Positions 9,991 to 22,165 are shown, counted from the stretch's first letter. The stretch is 64,000 nt of DNA from Phascolarctos cinereus (GCF_002099425.1 NW_018343972.1:4551001-4615000), one strand, 5' to 3'. The notes: generated by a model from the letters alone, not told the origin. Translations and numbers: made by a program.

Positions 9991-11555
9991 GCAAAGAGTA
10001 CACACACATACACACTCTTTTTCTTCAGAAGCCTTGTTGGCGTGGCTACCACGTCATCATGTACTATATTATTTTGAAAGGGGTTTTGGCCTTTTCTTCT
10101 ATTGAGAGACCAGAAGAACATTTTGCTAATTTCATAGCACATTTACAATTCTAGCTGTCACCAAACTATATGGAATACTGAAGTCCAGGAAGATTATTTA
10201 CATTGCTTTCCCAAGTAAAATATGTTACTTTTTTTCTCCCTACTTTCTCTCTAATGATGCATTTTTTTGCTTGAACTGAGTATTTCAAATTAAAAACTGT
10301 GGATTTATTAATTTGTTTCTTCGTTGTTTAATAACATGACAGAAGATCCCTGGAAAGGAGCAGAGACCTTACACGTTACTTTAAAAAAAATAAATTTTAT
10401 AGATTCATTAAACTCGATTTTAGCAAATCAAAAATTCAGAGGGGGATTTTTTTTTTCAGTACAGCAATCTATGTGTTCTCCTTCAGATTTTTTCTTCTTC
10501 TTCATGTTTCTTTCTCACACGGGTAAGCAATGTCCTTTTTTAGAGCAATATTTATGAAGTTATTCATTAGTTCATGTGATATAAAAGATCACCAAAAGAC
10601 TGATATTACTAGCACACAGGTGATGAGATCCATCTTCTCATTTTCTCCCTTTTCTTTTGAATTCCAAAGAACAGCATTCTGCTATTCAGGGATCTATAAA
10701 TTGCCACAGTCCTTTAAACTTATGATTCAGTTACCAGCTTGCAGTGCAGCAGAAGGCCACACAGAGACTGATGTAATAATAGGGACTGTGAGTGAGCACT
10801 TGTACGAAATACTCAGCTTTTTCTGCACACATCAGATGTGGAAATTCTCACCTGCTATTCCCCTGGGGGTATCTTACTGAAGTAAAAAAGCCATGCTCTA
10901 GATTACACTAATGGGTTATTCATCAGAAAGGGACAAACAAGGATCTACTGGAAAGTGATAGTTGCTCTTATCCATGAGGTGGTAGAGAGTCTGCTAATGG
11001 AAAGTTATTTATTTGAACTGACTGTTCCATCTCCCAAGGGAAATCTCATTCAACACTATTAACATGGTCACTCTGGATAATATTGAAGTACTTTTGGCCC
11101 AACACAGGAAACCAATGGTTAGAATCACCATTCCCATACGTTCAGCCTGGAGTAAGGCAACGGAGCCCAGTCGTAATGCTAGATTATTTCAAAACTTGAT
11201 GTCTTACTTGGACTCCCCATACCATAGCAAACTAAATAGGAAGCCATGGAAGAAAAAAAAAAGATTTCATCTGAATTATCATATGCTAACTTCCAAACTT
11301 ACCATGTCTTATACAAAATTAAATAAAAAGGGCCTGTCAAAAACTTCAGGGAGTCCTACAACTATCTATTGTGTTCCTAGACATAGTAAAAGTTATCATG
11401 AATGCATTCTCATTAACCTCATTTATATAACACTCAATTTTATAAAACATTAAAAAAACCATTTCTTTTTTTTGGAGGGAGAGGAAATAGGTACCAGACT
11501 TATGATTCTAATAGCGTAGGAAACTTAGCATCATAAATTGGAAGAGCCACTCTTC
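9991..11555. other. Intronic block without recognised repeats
   Basis: About 1.5 kb in which I recognise no transposon. Open frames of 116 codons (10530-10880) and 129 codons (11064-11453) occur, but neither matches a family I know. They lack splice or promoter context and have AT-driven composition, so I do not call them genes. Confidence 0.45.
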
Positions 11556-12505
11556 TGAAACTTACAATCTTAGAAAGATGCCTGAGGGCATTTGGGAAGA
11601 TAAGTGACTTATCCTTGGCCTCCAGACTCTAAGGTTTGTCCTCCATTCCTTATACTAACTCTTTCAAATAATATCCAAGATAATTGGAAAGTGGAACAAC
11701 GACCCCTTAATGCCCACCTCCATAAGGGATTGAGAAGAGCTGCTTTTTTTGTTTAGAATGTCAAAACCTCTCTTTTTGTCTCTTTCTCACTCCTGTTACA
11801 CCCACATCTGATTTCCTTGAGTAGCTCTTCATAGTGAGGAAAAGATGGAATAAAATGGACCCCCTACAGCTGAGGACATGGTAAAGCAAGGGACTTCAAT
11901 AAAATATAAATCACATAATCAATACTTGGAGAAATCAGTAGTGGCTAATAAGTAGAAACTTTGAGGCCATGTCAGGTCAGAACATGGGGCAGCAGACTCC
12001 TCTTTCTAAAGCTGTTTGGCCTAGTTCATTTTCCTTTCATGGTACTATGTTAGAAAAATCATTGTAGCACAAAAAAAATCAATAAAAATTCAATTCAGAA
12101 TAATAGTCCTTTGCTGCTCAGCAACACCAGGGAGTTATCAGCTCATTCAATGCTATGGGAGTTAATGCAATGATATAAAAATAATTTACTCATTCAAACC
12201 AAATCAGCCAATGAAAAATTATAGTCATTTTTTATAGTCAAAGTTAGAGTCATTTGTTAAGACTGCAGGGAGATGACACAAGTTCCTATGAGTTGTTGAA
12301 GCACATTGGCATTGAAATCATCAGTTGAATTTGTCCATCTCATTTTTGCCTCACAGACCAACAAAATTACATTTCCCTTAATGAAAAGAGATTTGAAGAT
12401 TAGCTAAATTAGATCATGTTAAAGTAATATGTAGAAGTCTTCAAAATACAGAGGAAATTATTTCAATAAAATTGGTGTTAGTATTTACAAGTTGTAATGA
12501 ATTGC
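11556..12505. other. Intronic sequence with one weak MIR trace
   Basis: A possible MIR relic lies at 11556-11670 (aagataagtgacttatcc). I recognise nothing else up to 12505. Confidence 0.35.
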
Positions 12506-12507
12506 CG

Positions 12508-12770
12508 AGTGGAAGCTAGCTGGCACTATAGATAGAGTTCCATGCCTGGAGTTGGGAAGATGCATAACTTCATGTGTTCAAATCTGGCCTTAGAAATTTA
12601 CTAGCTATGTGACCCTAGGCAAGTCACTTAACCTTTTTTGGCCTCAGTTTCCCTATCTGTCAAATGAGCTGAAGAAGGAAATGGCAAATCCCTCCAGTAT
12701 CTTTGCTGAGAAAACCCAAATGGGGTCATGAAGATTTGGACACAACTGAAATGAGTGAACAACAATGAAT
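12508..12770 (+). mobile_element. MAR1 CORE-SINE, sense, full length
   Basis: Contains a tRNA-like head (gctagctggcactatagata), gtgaccctaggcaagtcact, tgagctgaagaaggaaatgg, aatggggtcatgaagatt and the terminal gagtgaacaacaa. Confidence 0.9.
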
Positions 12771-12797
12771 TGCTAAGCTACAATAACCATGTTGAGA

Positions 12798-12968
12798 CAA
12801 CAGGGTGACATAGAAAATGCTGGATTTGGGATTACATGGCCTAGGTTCAGTTTTCAGCTCTGTTCCTATGTGTGTGACCTTGGGCACAACCTCTTGGCTC
12901 TTTTCTTCATTTGTACAATGAAGGAGTTAGATTATATGATGTGTTTGCAGCAATACCTAAGGCCATAG
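12798..12968 (+). mobile_element. MIR SINE fragment, sense
   Basis: Contains gtgtgaccttgggcacaacc and ttcatttgtacaatgaagga in MIR order. Confidence 0.7.
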
Positions 12969-12969
12969 C

Positions 12970-13448
12970 CCACGTACACTAAGCTAGCTGTTCCTTAAAA
13001 GATGCTGAAAAATCCTTGACTCATCACTGGCCCAAGGCTTGAATCACTGACATAGTTTTCTGGTATCCTTAGTAAAAAACAGAAAAGAAAACTAAAAACA
13101 AAACCTGACACAGAGGCAAGGAAGCTGCACTCCAACAATGATGTATCCCTGCCAAATAATGTTTCCAGTGCAATGGCTAAATGAACTTCTTTTTGTTTCT
13201 CATTATAAGTGGTCTCCAGTTATCTCATTCTGTTCCCATCTTCAACATCATGGCCCAAGTCAGATTTGGCCTACAAAAAATGAATTCAAAATTCCCTTCT
13301 GGTTCTAAATGTATAATCTTCAGCCTCTATAACTGGCCTTATCAATGCTCTAAAAAGGTGCCAAGGAAGGGACTCAAAATTTCTCTCCATATGAGCATTG
13401 ATTGAAGAAATGGAGGACATTCAGCATTAAGCAAAGATTCATAATAAA
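12970..13448. other. Intronic sequence, no recognised element
   Basis: No recognisable repeat or exon. Confidence 0.35.
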
Positions 13449-13449
13449 A

Positions 13450-13772
13450 ATTGAGAAAAGTTAGGTGGCAGATTGAATAGAGTGTTAGATTTTGAGTAAA
13501 GAATACCTGCATTTGAATCCCACCTCAGATACTTAGCACCTATCAGTCTCAGTTATTTTTTTATTTGTAAAATTGGAAAATAATAGCTACCTTGCCAAGT
13601 TGTGAGAATCAAATGATATTGTACACACATACACATATGCATATATGTGTATATATACATATACACACATATGAGTTCGTATATATGTATACCACAATAC
13701 ACATATACATATATATGTATGTATACCACTTTGCAAACCTTAAAGTGCTATACAAATGTTGGCTATTATTTT
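13450..13772 (+). mobile_element. MIR-type SINE, sense, with an internal microsatellite
   Basis: Head taggtggcagattgaataga, then tcccacctcagatacttag. A (CA)(TATA) microsatellite follows at 13620-13725, and then the SINE 3' part ctttgcaaaccttaaagtgc resumes. Confidence 0.75.
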
Positions 13773-13774
13773 TA

Positions 13775-14035
13775 TTAAAATATCTTCATCTTCAAATATC
13801 TGAAGGGTTTTAATATGGAAATTAGATTAGCCTTATTTCATGAGATTTTGAAAAGAAGACCTTTGGTCAAATGATTAATGCATCAAAATTATAGGGTAGG
13901 TAGAGTTTTTCTTCATACGAGGAAGGACATTTGTGAGATTTTAAGCTGACTAAAAATGGAAAGGGATGTTTTCATGGAACTGGAAGTGTTTAAATAAAGA
14001 CTAGATGATCGACTCACCTCCCTCTCAAGAATTTT
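13775..14035 (+). mobile_element. CR1/L3-type LINE 3' fragment, sense
   Basis: CR1/L3 3' wording: tttcttcatacgaggaag, ggaactggaagtgttta and agactagatgatc. Highly decayed. Confidence 0.45.
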
Positions 14036-14127
14036 TCAAGAGGCATTGGACTATTGGGCAAAGGGTTATTATAGATTACGCTCACAGTTCTTTTCATTTT
14101 AGTTTTCATTTCTAATTGTTAATTTAG

Positions 14128-14190
14128 TGTAATACACACACATATATACACACTTGTGTATGTATATGTGTTTGCATGTATGTATTGGAT
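14128..14190. repeat. (CA)n/(TATG)n microsatellite
   Basis: Imperfect CACA, ATAT and GTATGT repeats. Confidence 0.8.
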
Positions 14191-15002
14191 TTCTTCACTA
14201 AGTCCTGCTCTTATGTCTCTCTGGTGCACAGAGGTAGGGCTGAATTCCCAAAGGCTATCTATATAACCCAAGCTAAGGGTTGTATCCTAGGAAGGTTTTA
14301 AATACAGGCCCAGCAGTGGGATATAATCTAAAGACCTGTGCAACTTTATGTGGAGAAGCTCAGATCAAGGTAGTTAACCAGCAGGTGACTAATTTTTCAC
14401 CTCAGTAACTTCTGAAGCTGTGTGCTAAGGCGAGTGGTTGTGGGAGTGGGGAGGGAGAATTGCAATCTATGTCAATGAAAGAATCATGCACATCAGTGAA
14501 ATTACATATCTTCTGAAGTATAGAGGTATATGGAAATATTTTCCAGGTAATAAATTATCCAAAAAAGTGGTTTTTTTTTAAATATTAGTTTCCATATACT
14601 GAAGTACTCAAAATTTCAGCAAAACAACATCTCCAAAAAGACCATAACAATGCATGACAATTTATTTAGGAACCTCTTGTCCTCTTCTGCGTAATTCATT
14701 CTATAAAGTAAAAAAAAAAATTGGAAAACAGTCTGAAATTTTACAGTCTGATTCCATCCCTTTCCCTATATGGTTGTCTACTTCTTGCCTTACTACCACC
14801 CATCCTCCCAAAGCAAATACTCTGCTCCTTGGTGAAGAATTATTGTTCTGGTCATTTTCTTTCTGTATTTTTATTTTGTTTTGTTCTTTTAGGCTCTTGG
14901 TGCATAAATAACAAACTCATCACAAATGAAAGTATGATCCATGCAAGAAGTAGCAGTCATTTCCCATTTCAATGAGTACTTGATGTCATTTCTGAAATAA
15001 GT
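14191..15002. other. Intronic sequence, no recognised element
   Basis: No recognisable repeat or exon. Confidence 0.35.
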
Positions 15003-15290
15003 GAGACAGCACGGCACAGTTGATTCAGTGTTAGGATATGAGCTGGGGACTCCTACCTCTGACATTTACTAGTTATAAAACTGATCATAGGAAAGTCAGC
15101 CAATCTTTATAAGCTTATGATCCTCATATGTAATTGGGTCAACAAATACAGATATTACCCAATTTGCACAGTGGTTTGGAGGGCTAAATAAGTGAACACA
15201 CACATAAAAGCATGTATCTATATACATGCATGTACATATATGTGTACAAATACGTGTTTGCAAACTTTAAGGTGCCAAGTACATATCTAT
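15003..15290 (+). mobile_element. MIR-type SINE, sense, with internal ATAC/CATG microsatellite
   Basis: Contains gacagcacggcacagttgat, gacatttactagttataaa, and the 3' part gtttgcaaactttaaggtgc after a microsatellite at about 15195-15260. Confidence 0.7.
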
Positions 15291-15304
15291 TGTGTGTAGT
15301 ATGG

Positions 15305-15775
15305 AACATGGCACCTAGGTGGTACAAGGTATAGAGAACTAACTTGTATAAGGAGGACCTCAGAATCCTATATTGAATACTTACTAGCTATCTGACCTTG
15401 CACAAGTAACTTCTCCTTTCTCAGCCTCAGGTTCCTCATCTGTAAAATGGTGATAATAATACCACCTGCCTCACAGGGTGGTTGTGAGAATCACCTGAAA
15501 TAAAGGTAGTGACAGGCCTGGCGTCAGGAAGATTCATCTTTCTGAGTTAAAATCTGTCCCCACATACCCACTCTGTGTAACCCTAAGCATGTCACTTAAC
15601 CCTGTTCGTCTCACTTTTCTCAACTTTAAAATGAGCTGGAGAAAGAAATGACAAACTATTCCAGTATATTTGCCCCAAAAAATCCCAATTGTGGTCACAA
15701 AGAATCAGACACAACTGAAAATAAGTGAAGGACCACAAATATAATGAAAGGGCTTTGCAAATCTTAAGCATGCTA
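15305..15775 (+). mobile_element. MIR-type SINE, sense, interrupted by a MAR1 SINE
   Basis: The first SINE runs to agaatcacctgaaataaagg and appears to resume as aaagggctttgcaaatctta at about 15746. A second SINE (15508-15740) sits between. Confidence 0.7.
15508..15740 (+). mobile_element. MAR1 SINE, sense, nested
   Basis: Contains gcgtcaggaagattcatctt, atgagctggagaaagaaatg, acaaagaatcagacacaact and a 3' end near gaaggaccacaaa. Confidence 0.8.
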
Positions 15776-15782
15776 TTCCAGC

Positions 15783-16035
15783 ATGATGTAGTAGTGGGAA
15801 GAACACAAGTCTCATGGCCAAAATTCCAGAGTTTAAGTCCTGGCTTTAATAATTATTAGCTATGTAGCCTTGATTAAGTTACTTCATTTATCCAAGGGTC
15901 AGTTTTCTCATCTGTAAAATGGAAATGATGATACTTACAATGTACAACTCATTGAGTTCTTGTGAGTAAATTAAATTATAAACTTTAAAGTATAATAAGA
16001 GCCATGTGAGCATCATTATTATCCCATTGCCATTT
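15783..16035 (+). mobile_element. MIR SINE, sense
   Basis: Contains gatgtagtagtgggaagaac, ctatgtagccttgattaagt, ctcatctgtaaaatggaaat and a decayed 3' core. Confidence 0.75.
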
Positions 16036-17070
16036 GCCAGGGTGAGCCAATAAAGACAAGGAAAGTGAAAGAGAACATTATGATTTTTTATCATCTCAGG
16101 CTTTAGTTTTCACCTGACCGTTTCTTTAATGTCTTGACTACTGATCCACGATACTTCCTTCTCCTGGCATCTTCAACCAGGCAGTCAATAATTCACCATG
16201 GTTCATAATGTCCACAAACACATGGAGGCCAGAGGAAGCTTCCTACAGAATGGAGCTATTTAAGGCCTCTGTGCTTTCCTTCCTATAACACAGTGACAAA
16301 AGCTTCTGGATTGATAACAAGGCTATTATTGAGGCAAGCTGGTATTGAGTGCATATCAATTTGTCACCACATTTCTGGAATTTTCACATGATTGTGGGGA
16401 GTGACAATATACTGAAATCAGTTATGAACAAAGGCAGAGATTTTGAGACAATGTTAACTTGGGGAAACCCCTTCTGTTTTCCTCTGTACTGTGAAAGCTC
16501 TCTACAGGTAATCAGAGCAAAAGAAACCTGCAAAGCATTTTATAAAAAGAATGACCTAAAAATGACCTTAGGTTTTTAGTACTAGTTGTCTCATTAGGAT
16601 TCAGGGCTATGCTTTAAGATGGAAAGGGAAGAAGAAAAAAAAATAGAAGAGCTTAAAAAGGAAAAGCCAACACAGCAGCAAGAAGAAATAAAATACATTT
16701 TTTTTTTAAAGCAACACTGTTAGCTTTCTATTTCTCACCATCTCCTGGATCCCCTTCTAAGCCAGTGAGGCAAAGGGAACAATGTGCTAAGTAAAGGACT
16801 TTATGGGTGTGTCAACTGCCAAAAGAGACCACTAAAAATTCTGGCTTCCTTAGTCCCTGACTCCTATACTGTAAAGGGACCAAAAGTCTGTCAAAGACAA
16901 ATTTAAACCACGCTTCTGTCAGATATGTACATATATGCATGTGTATATATATACACACTTACATATACAACATACATGTATGTATATACAATGCATATAT
17001 ATATGTGAACACATACACACACGTGTGTATACATAGCCATGTGCCCAGTGAATCCTGCTTTTGTTTGAAA
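16036..17070. other. Intronic sequence with one microsatellite, otherwise unrecognised
   Basis: Contains a TATG/CA microsatellite at about 16925-17032. No repeat family or exon is recognised in the rest. Confidence 0.4.
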
Positions 17071-17074
17071 AAGT

Positions 17075-17300
17075 TCCAATGATGACTACCTCATTGCCTC
17101 AAGCAAAATCAGATCATTCTTTGGTAGCTTTGGCTGTTAGAAAGTGATAGAAACCAATACTGAGTTTCCCTTTGTGTTAGAAAGTGATGTTGAGTTGAAA
17201 TTTCCCTATGTAATTGTCATCTATTTGTCTTAGTTCTGTCCTTTGTGACAATAGAATATAAGCTCCTTGAGGACAGGTACCATTTTTACTTTGTGTCTGT
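17075..17300 (-). mobile_element. CR1/L3 antisense fragment followed by an L2 sense tail
   Basis: 17075-17230 has antisense CR1/L3 wording (agatcattctttggtagctt, tagttctgtcctttgtg). The phrase gttagaaagtgat occurs twice about 38 bp apart, a small local duplication. 17238-17300 reads like a sense L2 tail (atataagctccttgaggaca). Confidence 0.45.
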
Positions 17301-18127
17301 GACCCTGTGTCAGAAGTGGCACTGCCATATGCTTGGAGATGGGGGCATTTTACCCCAGTCCACTCATCTCGGAGGTCATGAAAGTGGGGTATCTAGGACT
17401 GTTTGCAGAAAATTCTGGGAAGAAGAGAAGTTGGGTCAAGAATTAGAAAGTTCATAGTTCATCCTCTGTCTTGGCATCACAAAGACTTTCCAGAGTCAAG
17501 TACTTGTGCTGCTCTGCTTTACCCTATAAACACTTGGAGGGTTACTATTCAGAACTACCATTATACCCACTGTTTGAGCATTAGGTGAGATAGTTACCAA
17601 GTAGAGATCATTGTAGAGAGATGATTACTGAGAGCTCTGTGCATCCGCTTGCCTCTGAGTTATAAAGAATGGTACCCTGGTAACTGAGCAACTCTGTCCT
17701 TCCCATGAGAAGGTGAAGAGACTAAGCAGGAAAAGCCATTCCTGCTTCTACAGTCAGAAGCATATGGCATTGCTTAAGGTCATTTACTATGAATTGCATC
17801 TGTCTGGTTGTCCTTTAACACCTCTGCCCTTTATTAAGATGTTCTTTATTCATATATATATATATATATATATACATACACACATATAACCACATATATA
17901 TATACATGTGTTTATGTGCATATATACATACATGTGTATCTATACATGTACATCTATGTACATATCCAAATATCTAAATATAATTATATGTAAATTACTG
18001 TTTATTAACCATTGTTTCATGTTTGATATTATTCATGGCAATGTCCTCATTTAGCAAAAGAATTCTGGGAAAAGAGGGAACACCTTCTTTCTCTAGTGCA
18101 AAGACTGAGGGAGCAACAAAGTACTAA
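17301..18127. other. Intronic sequence with a TA/CATA microsatellite
   Basis: The microsatellite is at about 17850-17975. No gene or other repeat is recognised. Confidence 0.4.
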
Positions 18128-18790
18128 TTATGGATCAATAAACATGTATTAAGTGCCTACTTTGTCCCAGACCCTGCGCTAAGTGCTGGGGATACAAAAA
18201 AAAAAATCAAAAGACAGTCCCTTCCCTCCAGGAGATCACGATCTAATGGGACAGACAACAAACACATATATGCATGCATACATACGTACATCCATAATAC
18301 ATACATACATACATCCACATATACACACACACGTGTATGTATGTATATACACAGGATAAAGAGGAAATAATCAATCAGTAAACATTTATTATGTGCCAGG
18401 CTAAGTGTTGAGGATACAAAAAAAAAAGGCAAAAGACCATTCCTACTCTCAAGGAGCTAACATTCTAATGAGAGAGACAACAAAGACACACCCACCCACC
18501 CACCCACACACATATATATTAGATAGATAAAGATATATCTATGTATATATACAGATACAGAGGATAAAGAGAAACTAATTGCTCAATAAATCAACATTTA
18601 TTAAGCACTTATTGTGTGCTAGGCACTGCGTTAAGTGTTGAGGATACAAAAACAAGCAAAAGACAGTGTCTGCCCTCAAGGAATTTACATTCTAATACAA
18701 AAGACAACAAATAAACACACATATATGAACAAGCTATATACATGATAAATAGGAAATCATTAGCAGAAGGAAGGTATTGGAACTAAGAGA
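18128..18790 (-). mobile_element. L2 LINE 3' end, antisense, present in three tandem units
   Basis: Three successive units each start with the antisense L2 tail (aataaacatgtattaagtgc, taaacatttattatgtgcca, aacatttattaagcacttat) at about 18137, 18378 and 18592. Each continues with a poly(A)-like GGATACAAA stretch, a 'caaaagaca' block and a 'caaggag/caaggaatt' block, then an ACACA/TATA microsatellite and a GGATAAAgAGGAAAT-like phrase. Unit length is about 215-240 bp. Confidence 0.8.
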
Positions 18791-18849
18791 GACTGTGAAA
18801 GTTTTACTGCAAAAAATAGGGGTGAAATTTCAAACCGGATCGGGCTAAT

Positions 18850-19260
18850 CTGCTATAATATCTCTTAGTTGGCTGAAGGTGATACATAGAAGTATTATAC
18901 AGAGAGGTATTCCCAGGTAACGTGAATCTAAGAAAGACTCTACTCCCCCCTATTTTGTGAACCTTTCAAGGACAAAAATAGGGAAAGTAGAGTAACGTCT
19001 TTCTAAAATCTTTCAGTGTTATATACCTGAGTTTCTCTCCTATATCTACCTTCCCTTTCAGCAGAAGCTTATTGGTGAATAAAGATGTCTATGGAGTAAG
19101 AGATTATTTCATTCCCTTACTTTGTACCTATATCTATGACAAATATTACAGGTAGTGACAATCTTCCTTGGAGACTTTTATTATTATTATTTTCTCACAA
19201 GTGGAAGCATTATTCTCCTATATGTGGTGGCTGCCCTCCAATTTATATTGCATTAATTTG
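18850..19260. other. Intronic sequence, no recognised element
   Basis: No clear repeat or exon. Confidence 0.35.
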
Positions 19261-19284
19261 CATTTCGAGCTGTTACTTCAGGGC

Positions 19285-19455
19285 CTAGCACGTAGTAGAG
19301 TGCCAGGGCAGGAGTCAGGAAGACTCTTCTTTCTGAGTTCAAATCTGGCCTCAGATACTTACTAGCTATGTGACCCTGGGCAAGTCACTTAACCCTGTGT
19401 GCCTCAGTTTCCTCATAAAGAATCTGACATGACTGAAAAATGACTAAACAACAAA
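19285..19455 (+). mobile_element. MAR1 SINE, sense, internally deleted
   Basis: Has ggagtcaggaagactcttct, gtgaccctgggcaagtcact and gcctcagtttcctcat, then jumps straight to aagaatctgacatgactga. The usual segment around gagctggagaaggaaatgg is missing. Confidence 0.8.
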
Positions 19456-19464
19456 TACTTATTG

Positions 19465-19745
19465 TTCCAAGAACCATTTATTCCAGAAATGAAAAACAAT
19501 TCACAAAACCAAAATAATCCCTGCTTTCATGAAGGTTAACTTATAATATGCAAAAACAACATGTACTTTTTTGGGGGAGGCCACTAGTAACTGGAGATGT
19601 GGAAATCAGGACAGACTTCCTGTTGAAGGTGGCTGTTGAGCTGAGCTTTTAAGGAAACTAAGGGATTACAAAAAGCAGAGATGAGGAGGGAGTGCATTTC
19701 AGGCATGAGTAATTGCTTGTGCAAAGGCCCAGAGGTAAGACCAAT
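19465..19745 (-). mobile_element. L2 LINE 3' region, antisense
   Basis: Contains gacagacttcctgttgaagg, gagatgaggagggagtgcat and ttcaggcatgag in antisense L2 order. Confidence 0.7.
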
Positions 19746-19749
19746 CATA

Positions 19750-19915
19750 TGTAAATACAGATAAATCTTCCAAGTAACAGGCCTCCAAATGCTTTAAGGA
19801 AAGTATCCTGTCTCCACTGACTTTTCTTCTCCAGGCCGGAAATATCTAGTTTCTTCAAATGACCCTCATGTGGCATAATTTTCATCCTTACTATCTTAGT
19901 AAGGGCAAGTTTTGA
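19750..19915 (-). mobile_element. CR1/L3 LINE fragment, antisense
   Basis: Contains cttttcttctccaggccgga and ttcttcaaatgaccctcatg, antisense CR1/L3 ORF2 C-terminal wording. Confidence 0.6.
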
Positions 19916-20104
19916 AAATTTCATTCCTTAGTATGGCTGATGAAGACTTTAGGCCTTTATTATAACACACAGGACTTGACATCACAATGTATATACATAC
20001 ACACTATGATGATCAGAATGCTTTAGCATTAAATTGTGTCAATTTCTCCCTCTTCACAACAGCATGGACCGAACAGTTAGGAGCTGCGTAGTTGGTCTAT
20101 CCTT

Positions 20105-20300
20105 AGTCACAGAATTTCAGGGTCTGAATGAATCTCAGAAATTATTAACCTAAACCCTATTTGCCCATGGATCTTCTCTACAAAATTCCTGACTAGTGTT
20201 CATCCTCCCTGTATTTCTTGAAGACCTCTAGTGATAAGGAACTCACTAACTCCTGAAGCAGTCCAACCAAACAGCCTCTGACATTCTCCATTGTTTCAAC
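20105..20300 (-). mobile_element. CR1/L3 LINE 3' end, antisense
   Basis: Starts with the antisense tail cacagaatttcagggtctga and continues with cttgaagacctctagtgata, aggaactcactaactcctga and a 'gaagcagtccaacc' block. Confidence 0.75.
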
Positions 20301-21440
20301 TGTTTGTCATCTGACCTGGCTTCTGTCCTTCATTTCAATTAAATTCAACTCAGTACAAGTCAACTCAAAAGTATTTTTTGAACGTTGGCAGAACAGAACA
20401 ATGGTCCCTCTTGGGTTCTGCAACCTTCTCCTGTGGTAAAAGAAGTGTATGTATTTAGAAATGCAAAGATCAGTCTGCATGGTTACTTCCCGAGTGAACA
20501 AAAATTGTATAGAAATATGCAGGTGGAATTTGTAGGCTAGTATCTGTTCCATGATATGTTAGTGTTAGGAAAATTTGTTCCACCCTCTTCTTGTCCTTTG
20601 CCTTACTAAACTCTAGCTTGTAAAGAGCATCTGGACAGGGCAGGGAGGACAATGATAACTTGCCTTAGGCAACATATTTACTGGGACTTGTCCTCATGAT
20701 CTATAGCTTGACTGTGAAGCCAGATGCTAAGTCAGCCACATGACTCCACTATGAAGCATCACCTGCAAAATGTCTTTTCCAGAAGATGCACCCTGCATGT
20801 GGAAGGACATTGTGCAGATGGAGGCAGCTCAATGGTGAAATTTCCTTTGTACTCCTCCATTGGCTGTCTTCTTCTTTAAACTTTCAAGGGAGTTATAAAC
20901 CTGTTTTCTTGGGAAGGGAAGGAAATGCATAGCCTAATGCTATACTGTATTCTAACTTCAATGCTTTAATAGATTAGAGTCCACTGGGCCACAGACAGAC
21001 TTCTTACCCAAAGAGCCCCAGAATACTCCCTGCCCATCCAGAGCTTACCTCCAAGTGATGCGAAGTAGAGCCCACCATATTAGTACAGTACTCCTTCCTT
21101 TAAAGGCCTCAGCCTGACAGTCATCCACCCAAATCCCACCAGGAACTCTGCTTTTCAATGGTCATGACCTGAGGTCCCTATATATCTCTGCTGTAAGGAT
21201 GTGATTACTCACACTACCGCTTTGATAAGCAGAGAATCAATTATTAAAATCCTTCAGATTTGATGAAGGACCACCAGGTCTTACAATATTCCCTACCACA
21301 GGGAACCACTACACCTCTTCATTTGTCCTGCTGCTATATTCTCTAGCATGCTAGACACCTGTTATACCATTCAACCCTAAGGACTTATGGGCTCTGACTT
21401 CCAACTTGCTCTAGGACTTTTAAGATCATGGGGATGTCCC
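20301..21440. other. Intronic block without recognised repeats
   Basis: About 1.1 kb of moderately GC-richer sequence. No coding frame resembles a known protein and no repeat is recognised. Confidence 0.4.
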
Positions 21441-21444
21441 ATCC

Positions 21445-21605
21445 ATCTTGCTACTGAACTCTTTTTTTTTTTTTGTATTATTGTCCCTAAATAAAATGTG
21501 AGCCTTTTGAGAACAAAAACTGTCTCACTTTCATAATTGTATCCCTGATGCTTAGCATAGTACTTATCACACAATAAGTACTTTAAAAAATGCTTTTCAA
21601 TTCCA
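21445..21605 (+). mobile_element. L2 LINE 3' tail, sense
   Basis: Contains ataaaatgtgagccttttga, ctgatgcttagcatagtact and cacaataagtacttta, the L2 3' UTR in order. Confidence 0.75.
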
Positions 21606-21864
21606 TTTCATTCTACTCAATTTTAATGATATGAGTTAAAGGTTAAAGAGTAAAATTAAAAAGGTTTTTTAACTTCTACAATTGCACATCACAGTATCTC
21701 AACATTTTTTTGATCTTCAAAACTTGTTAATTTATTATTCCCCCCCCCAACTCCAAAACACAAATCTTCCATAGACTAATAAAAAAGAGGCCTTATTCTG
21801 GTTCTTTTATTATCTATCCATCGGTCAATAAACATTTTCCTTTTCTTTTCTTTTTTTCTTTTCT

Positions 21865-22165
21865 GAGACTTGGTCTCCATATCTTGACCAGGTCGGATGT
21901 GTAACTGCCACATACAGGCCTGATTCCATTGCTGATCAACATGGAAATTTTCACCTGCTCTTTTACCAACCTGGATAGGTTTGTCCCTCTTTAGGCGTTC
22001 CTAGTGGCCTCTGGTTCCCTGGGGCTCACTATGGTTGTGCCACACCTAGTGTGAACACCCGATTGGCTTTCTCCTGATATAGCTCCAAACTCCTGAACTG
22101 GAGTGATCCACCAGCCTCAGTCTCCCCAGAAATAGTGATTACATTCATGTGCCAACCTGCTCAGC
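21865..22165 (-). pseudogene. RN7SL (pseudogene): Full-length 7SL (SRP) RNA retrocopy
   Basis: Read on the minus strand, 301 nt align end to end with the signal recognition particle RNA, normally about 300 nt. Recognisable blocks in order are ggagactgaggctggtggat, ttcaggagtttggagctata, ccaatcgggtgttcacacta, an S-domain block with aagagcaggtgaaaa and tgttgatcagcaatggaa, and a 3' end reading gagaccaagtctc. An A-rich tail (seen as a T/C-rich run at 21836-21864) follows the 3' end, the mark of LINE-driven retrotransposition. It carries many substitutions, including in the Alu-domain start and S-domain, so it is probably inactive. It lies inside an antisense L2 tail. Imperfect flanking duplications may be aataaacattttcc and aacaataatttcc. 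Marsupials are not known for 7SL-derived SINEs, so a single retrocopy is the simplest reading. Confidence 0.88.

Noticed and set aside
11064-11453. 129-codon open frame on the + strand in a repeat-free block
   Set aside because: No recognisable domain, no splice or promoter context, and composition typical of AT-rich intron. It is antisense to UNC5D.
18128-18790. Regular repeats that might look like a CRISPR-type or satellite array
   Set aside because: The units are L2 tails of about 215-240 bp with microsatellites, in a vertebrate intron.
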